From positions 1 through 64,000 of the forward strand of contig JADFZZ010000009.1 of the NCBI GenBank assembly GCA_015232315.1: a stretch of 64,000 nucleotides of DNA, in the 5' to 3' direction. The notes below the pieces were generated by a model. The model saw only the letters and a list, made by a program, of their open reading frames with translations. It was not told where the DNA came from and did no database searches. This document shows, one piece after another, positions 46,478 through 52,981 of this stretch. How positions within the stretch are numbered: position 1 is the first letter of the stretch; every line of letters begins with the position of its first letter. This stretch comes from SAR324 cluster bacterium (GTDB lineage Bacteria > SAR324 > NAC60-12). Made by a program: the position numbers and the translations under genes.

Positions 46478-47088
46478 TTTTGTCCCAAAACAGCTTGTAC
46501 CAGCTTGACCAAGGACTCATAAGGCTGAGCGCCAACGATTCCATAAGGCTCCGCGACAAAGGCCGGAACTCCAGTCACACCGATCTCTCGGGAACGGAGC
46601 CAATCTGAGTCGATTGCGTCCTTAAACCTGCGGTTGATCAGGACATCGCGTGCGTTTTCAATCGGCAAACCGATCTCTTCCGCCAGTTGAAGCAGTACAT
46701 TGATGTCCCCAATGTTTTGTCCGCCAACAAAACAGGCTTGATAGAGTGAGGTGTGAAGGCGCTCTCCATTGGGTTGACCTTCCGCCCATTTTGCAAGTTC
46801 TTGAGCCAATCGAGTGTTGAAGGTCCTGGACGGGGAATTGTAAGGCAGTCCCTCCTGTTCCATGAGCAATTTCAAATGTGATCTCATGGGTGAGTTTTCA
46901 AAATCGCTCCCTGGAAATAAATCGTTCAATGCTATTCCTTCTGCCGGAATTTCTGGATGGAGAGGGAAAAAACGCCATTGTATTGTGACAGGGTAATTGG
47001 TTTTTAGTTTTTCAATACGCCCGGTACTGAGATAACACCAGGGTCATATAAAGTCGGTAAAAACTTCAAGAGTCATTGTTTCAGACAT
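46465..47088 (-). CDS. Selenocysteine-containing DsbA/FrnE-family thiol oxidoreductase
   Basis: The ATG at 47088 has AAAGGA five bases upstream. Translation gives MSETMTLEVFTDFI, then TGA at 47046-47044, then PWCYLSTGRIEKL and on to the stop at 46465: 207 residues if TGA is read. FrnE-type DsbA proteins have DF-x-CPWC at this point, so the TGA replaces exactly the first catalytic cysteine and predicts UPWC (Sec15, Cys18). A hairpin of SECIS form follows (47012-47030). The rest of the fold is intact, including the cis-Pro region VTGVPAF near residue 173. The frame starting at 46929 is only the downstream part. A nonsense mutation is the alternative; the precise position and hairpin make it unlikely. 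Role: dithiol-disulfide chemistry, substrate unknown. Confidence 0.85.
47012..47030 (-). promoter_or_regulatory. Bacterial SECIS-like hairpin
   Basis: In the message, TCAGTAC pairs with GTATTGA (7 bp, one G-U) around the 5-nt loop CGGGC. The loop begins 21 nt after the UGA and has G as its second base. Known bacterial SECIS elements need a loop about 16-37 nt after UGA with a G in the first two positions. An alternative hairpin closer to the UGA (CCC-GGTG with TACC-GGG) is mutually exclusive and too near. Confidence 0.75.
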
Positions 47089-47181
47089 AAATTCCTTTCG
47101 AAAAAATTTGGGGCATCTTTCAGAAATTGTGAAAAGTAGTTATCAGTTTGAATGTGTCATCCCGAAAAAGCAAGGGCCACG

Positions 47182-48591
47182 ATGGATCTTAACGCATGGT
47201 GTGTAAGCGTGCTCCTTAAAGCACCTCTGGTGCCCTTCCACAGTTCGTTGGAAAACCACCGGAGGTGGGCTAAGAAGGATTCCCCACCAGAGGTAGAGAA
47301 CCAGAAAAAATGGTTAAAGATTTATGGTCGGGTACTTACAAATCATTATTCCATACCCGGGATTTATCCTGTAATCCCTCTGTTGTTCCTCATGGGGGGA
47401 ATCATGATTTTATTCTATCAGGCTGGAACCCGGGACGAGATCAGCCCCAAAGAGAATCAACCTGCCAATCAATGGCGCTTGTCTTACTGGGAAACCCCCA
47501 TTCCATTGCAGGATAAACCTCCAGAAAATTTTCAATTACTGGCTCAGGGAATTCAACCCGAAGATTGTGCCAAATGTCATCCTGCCCAGTTTGAAGAATG
47601 GTCGGCCTCCCTTCATAGTCAGGCGATGAGTCCGGGGTTGCTTGGACAATACGAGGTTTACGACGCCGTTGAAAAAGCCCGATGCGACATCTGTCACGCT
47701 CCCATGAGTGAACAATGGGAACAGTTGCCCACCTCAGACGGGAACTGGCAGACTAACAACCAGTTTGACCGGGATCTGAAATCGCATGGGGTGACCTGTG
47801 CGGCCTGTCATTTGAGAAATCACCAGCGTCATGGACCACCACTCAGACCAGACAGAGAATCCCTGTCTGAAGCCTTGCATGGTGCGCCTTTCCGCACACC
47901 TTTTTTTGAAACTTCGGAATTTTGCCGGGGATGTCATCAACATGAAGCCAACACCTTCAAACCGGGAGGAAAAACTGTAGAAAACACCTACATGGAGTGG
48001 CTGGAGAGTCCGGCTTATGCGAGCGGAAAAACGTGTCAATCCTGTCACATGCCCGATCGCAAACACCTGTGGAAGGGAATCCATGACAAGGACATGACAG
48101 CCTCCGGGGTCGCTATCCGTTATTCTGTCAGCAGTGATACTCCTCAACACGGAGAATTGTTCAACGCCACATTAACCCTGGAAAACACAGGAACCGGACA
48201 TTATTTCCCCACATATTCCACTCCGGCTGTGTTTATGAAAGCGGCCTTTCTGGATGAAACAGGCAACGTGGCTGGAGATGAATATTATGCGGAAAAAATT
48301 CTGCAACGACGTCTGGATGTGTCCAGCACCTCATGGAATGAAATCTTTGACACACGACTGGCTCCTGAAAAATCAGTCAGCCTTAAATTTGAAAAAAGGA
48401 TTCCTCCCACGGCTCAAAGCTTCAAATTATGGGTCCGGGTGGAACCTGACCATTATTATGAGCAGTTTTATCGTGAGGCACTGATAAACAACAGCGAACA
48501 TACCGGTTCTCTGTTGTTTAAAAATGCCTTGGAAACAACCCTTCAGCGCCAATATACCCTCTTTTCAAAAACATGGACTATCTCCAGGTAG
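47182..48591 (+). CDS. Membrane-anchored pentahaem cytochrome c
   Basis: The product is 469 residues from the ATG at 47182 (AAGGG upstream); an earlier frame start at 47152 lacks support. A membrane anchor lies near residues 62-82, then five CxxCH haem sites follow: CAKCH, CDICH, CAACH, CRGCH and CQSCH. Additional His residues could serve as distal ligands. The haem domain resembles cytochrome c554-like multihaem proteins, and the last 150 residues form a beta-rich domain (ATLTLENTGTGHYFP). It probably carries electrons in the periplasm. The first 50 residues are encoded by a palindromic segment (47223-47294), so the true start is uncertain. It diverges from the selenoprotein gene. Confidence 0.8.
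   Translation: MDLNAWCVSVLLKAPLVPFHSSLENHRRWAKKDSPPEVENQKKWLKIYGRVLTNHYSIPGIYPVIPLLFLMGGIMILFYQAGTRDEISPKENQPANQWRLSYWETPIPLQDKPPENFQLLAQGIQPEDCAKCHPAQFEEWSASLHSQAMSPGLLGQYEVYDAVEKARCDICHAPMSEQWEQLPTSDGNWQTNNQFDRDLKSHGVTCAACHLRNHQRHGPPLRPDRESLSEALHGAPFRTPFFETSEFCRGCHQHEANTFKPGGKTVENTYMEWLESPAYASGKTCQSCHMPDRKHLWKGIHDKDMTASGVAIRYSVSSDTPQHGELFNATLTLENTGTGHYFPTYSTPAVFMKAAFLDETGNVAGDEYYAEKILQRRLDVSSTSWNEIFDTRLAPEKSVSLKFEKRIPPTAQSFKLWVRVEPDHYYEQFYREALINNSEHTGSLLFKNALETTLQRQYTLFSKTWTISR
47223..47294. repeat. Inverted repeat in the 5' part of the cytochrome gene
   Basis: ACCTCTGGTG at 47223-47232 recurs inverted as CACCAGAGGT at 47285-47294, with a related CCACCGGAGGTGG near the centre (47256-47268). 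The repeats lie in sequence translated as the cytochrome's N-terminal tail, which has poor protein character. A small repetitive element may have been captured into the reading frame. Confidence 0.5.
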
Positions 48592-48705
48592 AAATGAGCG
48601 ATTTCCCGGGAAAGTAGTTTTTCATGAAGGAGTGTTTGCAACATTTAGGACCAACAAAAGAATAACTTCCCAAAGTTTTTTTACCCACCGCCCTTGCTCA
48701 GGACT

Positions 48706-48733
48706 GTAGAGACGCGCTATAGCACGTCTCTAC
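48706..48733. repeat. Dispersed GTAGAGACG palindrome, copy 4
   Basis: The arms GTAGAGACG and CGTCTCTAC surround a GCTATAGC centre, nearly the same as the 27915 copy. It lies in the first unit of the tandem duplication. Confidence 0.75.
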
Positions 48734-48802
48734 GCATGCCTGTAGGACCAACAAAAGAATAACTTCCCAAAGTTTTTTTACCCACCGCCCTTGCTCAGGA
48801 CT

Positions 48803-48830
48803 GTAGAGACGCGCTATAGCACGTCTCTAC
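48803..48830. repeat. Dispersed GTAGAGACG palindrome, copy 5
   Basis: Identical to copy 4. It is followed by GCATGCCCGGCAG as in the copy at 27915, so the shared unit extends past the palindrome. Confidence 0.75.
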
Positions 48831-48899
48831 GCATGCCCGGCAGAAAATGTTTTTGAAAAGTTATGGAAGTTATTTTTTGAGTAGTCCTCAGGAACATTA

Positions 48900-48970
48900 C
48901 GCAGTCTTAATCTTGCATCCTCTATATCAATTGTTGTATAGGATGCATTACGTCAGTTGAACAATTTAAG
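48900..48970 (+). pseudogene. Decayed 3' fragment of trmL
   Basis: Translated in frame from 48900 it reads RSLNLASSISIVV, a TAG stop, then DALRQLNNL. The intact trmL ends RSLNLASAVSIVVYDALRQLNRF. The DNA is also clearly similar (for example TTACGTCAGTTGAACA in both). An in-frame stop has replaced the Tyr codon and the 5' part is gone. It sits 25 bp before the yciO-type gene and marks an old duplication. Confidence 0.8.
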
Positions 48971-48994
48971 TTAGTCTGTTTTCCCGGAGGCAAA

Positions 48995-49618
48995 ATGTTG
49001 CTCGTTATCAATCCGCAAAATCCACAACAGCGGTTAATCGATCAGGCTGTGTCCGTTTTACAGAATGACGGGGTGATCATTTATCCAACAGACACAGTTT
49101 ATGGGTTGGGATGCAGTGTGTACAGCAAGAAAGCGATGGAACAGGTCTGCCGAATCAAGGAAGTGGATCGTAAAAAACCGTTAACCTTTGTCTGTTCCAG
49201 CGAACGTCAGATTCAGGAATACACACAGGGAATTGATGCCCCGTTATATAAACTCATCCGTCGGCAATTCCCCGGACCCTATACCTTTATTCTGGAAGCT
49301 TCCAAGATTGTCCCGAAAATCATGTTGACCAAGAGGCGTACCATTGGTGTGCGTTATCCAGACCATCCCATCACGCTGGCACTTGTTGAATCCTTGGGAC
49401 ATCCGATCATAAGCACCAGCCTCAGAGCCGATGAAGAAGACCTGCATGATGATCCTCATGATCTGCATGAACAGTATAAGAATGTAGTGGATATGGTGAT
49501 TGACGGAGGTGTCATTTTTGCTGAAAACTCAACCATTGTGGATTTTACATCGTTTCCTCCTGAAGTCATTCGACAGGGAAAAGGCGATCTTTCATGGTTG
49601 GAAAACGCTTTGAAATAA
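48995..49618 (+). CDS. yciO: YciO-type Sua5/YrdC-domain protein
   Basis: The 207-residue protein has GGAGG five bases before its ATG. It aligns by eye with E. coli YciO along its length: INPQNPQQRLIDQAV at the start, YPTDTVYGLGC in the nucleotide-binding part and KRRTIGVRYPDHPI. The family shares the fold of TsaC/Sua5, which makes threonylcarbamoyl-AMP for tRNA t6A. YciO itself may have only weak activity of this kind. A general TsaC annotation is the alternative. Confidence 0.85.
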   Translation: MLLVINPQNPQQRLIDQAVSVLQNDGVIIYPTDTVYGLGCSVYSKKAMEQVCRIKEVDRKKPLTFVCSSERQIQEYTQGIDAPLYKLIRRQFPGPYTFILEASKIVPKIMLTKRRTIGVRYPDHPITLALVESLGHPIISTSLRADEEDLHDDPHDLHEQYKNVVDMVIDGGVIFAENSTIVDFTSFPPEVIRQGKGDLSWLENALK

Positions 49619-49645
49619 GCACATTCCCATTTTTTAAGGAGATAC

Positions 49646-50776
49646 ATGAGTCAAGTTGTTATCAGTGCCACAGGATTATTCACCCCGCCAGAATCGATTT
49701 CCAACGAAGAACTTGTGGAATCCTTCAATGCCTATGTTCAACAATTCAATACGGAACACGCCGAACTGATTGCCAGAGGCGAAGTCACAGCCTTGGCTGA
49801 GTCCACCGTGGAATTTATCATCAAGGCCTCAGGAATCAAAAACAGATATGTGATGAACAAATCTGGCATTCTGGATCCCCGCATCATGGCCCCTGTCATT
49901 CCGGAACGTTCCAATGAGGAACCCTCTTTGCAATGTGAAATGGGGGTGGCCGCGGCAAAACAGGCCATGGAACAAGCAGGAAAAACCGCAGAGGATATCA
50001 GCTCGGTTTTTGTGGCCTGCTCCAATTTCCAACGACCTTATCCAGCCATTGCGATTGAAATTCAGAAAGCACTGGGAATCAAGGGCTTTGCGGTCGATAT
50101 GAACATGGCCTGTTCTTCAGCGACATTTGGAATTCAAACCGCGGTCGATGCGATCGAACGGGGCCATACCAAAACGGCGCTGGTGATCAATCCTGAAATA
50201 TGTTCGGGGCATCTTAATTTCAGAGACAGGGACAGCCATTTTATTTTTGGGGATGCCTGCACCGCTATCATTCTCGAAAAAGCGGAAACTGCCACGGTGA
50301 AGGATGCGTTTGAGATTGTTGGAACCAAACTGATGACTGAGTATTCCAATAACATCCGTAATAACTTCGGATTCATGAACCGGTCCGCGGCTGAAACACG
50401 CGATGCCCGTGACAAACTCTTTGTTCAGGAAGGTCGAAAAGTTTTCAAGGAAGTGATCCCGATGGTCGCTCATTTGATTCTGGAGCACCTGCATGAACTG
50501 GGAATCGAGGCTTCTGAGCTCAAACGTCTATGGCTCCATCAGGCAAATCTGAGCATGAATCTGCTCATCAGCAAAAAAGTTCTCGGTCGTGAAGCCTCGC
50601 TGGAAGAAGCACCCAATATTCTTGAAGAATATGCCAACACCAGTTCGGCAGGCTCCATCATTGCGTTCCATAAGTTTCATAACGATTTGAACGCTCAGGA
50701 TCTGGGGGTTGTCTGCTCTTTTGGCGCAGGCTATTCCGCGGGCACTGTGGTTGTGCGAAAAATCTCGTTGAATTGA
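49646..50776 (+). CDS. FabH-like beta-ketoacyl-ACP synthase III
   Basis: The 376-residue thiolase-fold enzyme has the FabH triad: Cys in DMNMACSSATFG, His in LWLHQANLSMN and Asn in EEYANTSSAGS. It is longer than typical FabH (about 320), with a long helical insert near residues 20-60. It resembles the Pseudomonas type that uses medium-chain acyl-CoA as primer. It may start fatty-acid chains from acyl-CoA. AAGGAG precedes the ATG. It converges with the gene at 50778 with 1 bp between stops. Confidence 0.85.
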   Translation: MSQVVISATGLFTPPESISNEELVESFNAYVQQFNTEHAELIARGEVTALAESTVEFIIKASGIKNRYVMNKSGILDPRIMAPVIPERSNEEPSLQCEMGVAAAKQAMEQAGKTAEDISSVFVACSNFQRPYPAIAIEIQKALGIKGFAVDMNMACSSATFGIQTAVDAIERGHTKTALVINPEICSGHLNFRDRDSHFIFGDACTAIILEKAETATVKDAFEIVGTKLMTEYSNNIRNNFGFMNRSAAETRDARDKLFVQEGRKVFKEVIPMVAHLILEHLHELGIEASELKRLWLHQANLSMNLLISKKVLGREASLEEAPNILEEYANTSSAGSIIAFHKFHNDLNAQDLGVVCSFGAGYSAGTVVVRKISLN

Positions 50777-50777
50777 G

Positions 50778-51053
50778 TCAGGCCTTGCGCTGAATACGTT
50801 CTTCCTGACGCTTTTGAATTTTATGCTGTAATTCTTCCAGCTTGATCTGACGATCCAGAACATCCTGCCTGAATTCTTCCAGCCATGTTTCTGAAACATC
50901 GCGTGTCGTCAAAGCAAAATATTCCTGGTCTGTGCCAGTAGCTTGAGACGACAGCATTCCCTGAATTTTTTGCTGATACGCCAACAAGTCCGGATCATTT
51001 TCAATCAATTCATTGATTTGTTGCTTCAATTCAGTTTTTATTTCTTCCACCAT
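50778..51053 (-). CDS. Small coiled-coil protein, unknown
   Basis: This 91-residue highly charged protein is mostly helical, with heptad-like stretches (EEIKTELKQQINELIE; QIKLEELQHKIQKRQEER). It has no signal peptide, membrane segment or known family. It is co-directional with the gene at 51095 and 41 bp downstream of it. Confidence 0.6.
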   Translation of the reverse strand: MVEEIKTELKQQINELIENDPDLLAYQQKIQGMLSSQATGTDQEYFALTTRDVSETWLEEFRQDVLDRQIKLEELQHKIQKRQEERIQRKA

Positions 51054-51094
51054 TCACACCTCATTCACCATGGATCCGCAAGATTCTGTCTGGT

Positions 51095-51619
51095 TCAACC
51101 CACAGAATCCTGATTGATTTTGATTCGAAAACTTCCCAGAAAAGACATCATGGTCGAAAAACGAAAGTAAACCACTGATTTAGAAACCTCTTTGCCGGAA
51201 GGCAATTCGCGGACTGTTCCATAACAGGTTGTGTGAGTCCGGTGCAGATTCCAGGGACGAATGTTCACTTTTTCACCCTGATATTCATAAACCTTGTCCT
51301 GTACCTGAAAATTAAACCTGTACCGTATTTTTGCCTCCTGAAAATATCGAAGCTCCAGCACGCCCTGACACGGAGTATCACGACATAAACCATCAATCGT
51401 CACCACGCCCTTCAAGGGTTGGGAGAGAAACGTTTTTTTGACAGGATTCAGCCATTGCAATAATTGTTCTGGCCCCCAGGTGACTCGGAACTCCATGGGC
51501 AATTTACCTTTTTTGCCGACCTGATCCACAAACTCATGTTCTCCAGACATGACCTCATCAATCGTAAAGCCAATGCTCCTGTTCAATATTTTTTTCATCA
51601 ATGCGTCCTGAGTCTTCAT
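51095..51619 (-). CDS. Conserved-looking protein of unknown function
   Basis: The 174-residue beta-rich protein contains GFTIDEVMSGEHEF, reminiscent of an accessory domain found beside cholesterol-oxidase-like GMC proteins, but I cannot confirm that. It has two nearby cysteines (CRDTPC) in the middle and no export signal. It probably forms a pair with the coiled-coil gene downstream. Confidence 0.55.
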   Translation of the reverse strand: MKTQDALMKKILNRSIGFTIDEVMSGEHEFVDQVGKKGKLPMEFRVTWGPEQLLQWLNPVKKTFLSQPLKGVVTIDGLCRDTPCQGVLELRYFQEAKIRYRFNFQVQDKVYEYQGEKVNIRPWNLHRTHTTCYGTVRELPSGKEVSKSVVYFRFSTMMSFLGSFRIKINQDSVG

Positions 51620-51667
51620 GATCCTCCATGTTTAATTTTGATTTGTTCCCATATTTTGATTTTGTCC

Positions 51668-51729
51668 TGTAGGAGCAAACCTGTGTTTCTGCCCGGAATC
51701 AGTGCGAACCCACAGGTTCCCCTCCTACA
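51668..51729. repeat. REP-like inverted repeat (TGTAGGAG...CTCCTACA)
   Basis: TGTAGGAGCAAACCTGTG and an inverted partner CACAGGTTCCCCTCCTACA form an imperfect stem across 62 bp between two co-directional genes. The outer motif resembles extragenic palindromes known from other proteobacteria. It differs in sequence from the GTAGAGACG family. Confidence 0.65.
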
Positions 51730-51781
51730 ATTTGTGGCAGAAACTATGACCACCGCCCTTGATTTCAACAACAACCCCAAT

Positions 51782-52723
51782 TTAGAAGAATTGAATACCA
51801 TACAAAGCGGCGCCAAACAAACCACTGTCTTCATTGAGATTCAAAAAGACCGGAATGGTTCGCAAGAGAGCTTCCTGGGTTGGGGAATTGAGAAACTCAT
51901 TCAGAAATGACAGATTATTGACCAAGCCCGGATTTTTTGCCGCGACACCGCCTGCTATGAACAACCCCCCCGTCGTAAGAACGGAAAGCGCATAATGCCT
52001 GCATGCTCTTGCATAAAACCGGGCAAACCATTCCACGGTTTTTGGAAAATTATCCAGTTGATTGGACACCTCCGCAGGACTGAGTTTATGGCCATACAGA
52101 AAATGATGCACCAGGGATAATCCCATCCCTGAGACCACGATATCGCCATAACCATAACTTTTTCCTGTTTCTCTTGCCAGAAACCGTTCATATTCTTTTT
52201 CTTCAGCACCTGTGAACATGAAACCCACATGTCCGGATTCAGAGGGCACCGCAACGTAGTTCCCCGAATCCAGCGGCACAAGCGCGCAATGTCCAAGGCC
52301 TGTTCCAGCACCAATGACACCGACAACCCCTTCCGCATCCGCGATGGCATGATGAATCAGTACCGGATTTTTAACGGCAGGACTTCTGCAGGCAAAAGCC
52401 TGAGCCACAAAATCATTGATAAGGATACTCGGGGGAAAACCACTTGCTGACAATTTGGAAACATCAATCAACCATGAAATATTGGCTGGCTGACAAATTT
52501 TCTTTTGTCGAACAGCCCCGGGAACCGCGAATACAGCGGCATTACATTCTCTGATGGGTAATTCCGAATCCTCCCTCAGAGTCTGGAGCATCTGCTCAAA
52601 AGAACTGAAGGAGCCCGTCAAAAATTTTTCTGAAGCAAGCATCTCCAGTTCATTTGTACCTTTTTTTTCAAACACCGCGAAACGACTGTTCGTTCCACCA
52701 ATGTCCGCAGCCAGTATTTTCAT
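51782..52723 (-). CDS. glk: Glucokinase
   Basis: The 313-residue protein is of the E. coli Glk type rather than ROK. The phosphate-binding loop is AADIGGTNSRFAVF, the catalytic Asp lies in LINDFVAQAFA, and GVIGAGTGLGHCALVP and SESGHVGF follow in expected order. It phosphorylates glucose with ATP at the entry to glycolysis. The length is usual. It is alone on its strand here and divergent from the cyclic-nucleotide-binding protein. Confidence 0.93.
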   Translation of the reverse strand: MKILAADIGGTNSRFAVFEKKGTNELEMLASEKFLTGSFSSFEQMLQTLREDSELPIRECNAAVFAVPGAVRQKKICQPANISWLIDVSKLSASGFPPSILINDFVAQAFACRSPAVKNPVLIHHAIADAEGVVGVIGAGTGLGHCALVPLDSGNYVAVPSESGHVGFMFTGAEEKEYERFLARETGKSYGYGDIVVSGMGLSLVHHFLYGHKLSPAEVSNQLDNFPKTVEWFARFYARACRHYALSVLTTGGLFIAGGVAAKNPGLVNNLSFLNEFLNSPTQEALLRTIPVFLNLNEDSGLFGAALYGIQFF

Positions 52724-52878
52724 AATTTTTCTCCAAAGAATAGGCCTATGAACTTCAATTCATAAAAGCTATACGCAAAATTTATATCATTGACAAGAAC
52801 TGAGATACCCCTGAATTATTATCAGGTGTTTTTGAAGTGATTGTTCTTGCACTTGACAGGCAACCTTGTCATGAAATT

Positions 52879-52907
52879 GTAGAGACGTGTTTCAAACCCG
52901 TCGCTAC
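52879..52907. repeat. Dispersed GTAGAGACG palindrome, copy 6
   Basis: GTAGAGACG and CGTCGCTAC (one mismatch) enclose GTTT and AAAC arms, matching the 15174 subtype. It lies upstream of the gene at 52982. Confidence 0.65.
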
Positions 52908-52981
52908 TGGCACATAATTCTTGTTTTGCAAGGCATTCAATAACCGGAAATTTTCGGTTGGTAACGAAATTCAGGATTCAA

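Larger units (their letters stand above)
48646..48837. repeat. Exact tandem duplication, 95 bp, period 97
   Basis: Bases 48646-48740 and 48743-48837 are identical, starting TAGGACCAACAAAAG and ending CTACGCATGCC. Each copy contains one member of the GTAGAGACG palindrome family (48706-48733 and 48803-48830). Perfect identity implies a recent duplication. The 403-bp gap between the cytochrome and the yciO-type gene holds this repeat and the trmL remnant and no intact gene. Confidence 0.9.

Noticed and set aside
46465-47088. Reading the DsbA-like gene as a pseudogene with a nonsense mutation, or as a 154-residue gene from 46929
   Set aside because: The TGA falls exactly on the catalytic Cys, a SECIS-type hairpin follows at the correct distance, and the rest of the frame is undamaged. 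The shorter form would lack the active site.
48646-48837. CRISPR-like repeat array
   Set aside because: There are only two units, directly adjacent with no spacer, and no cas gene nearby.
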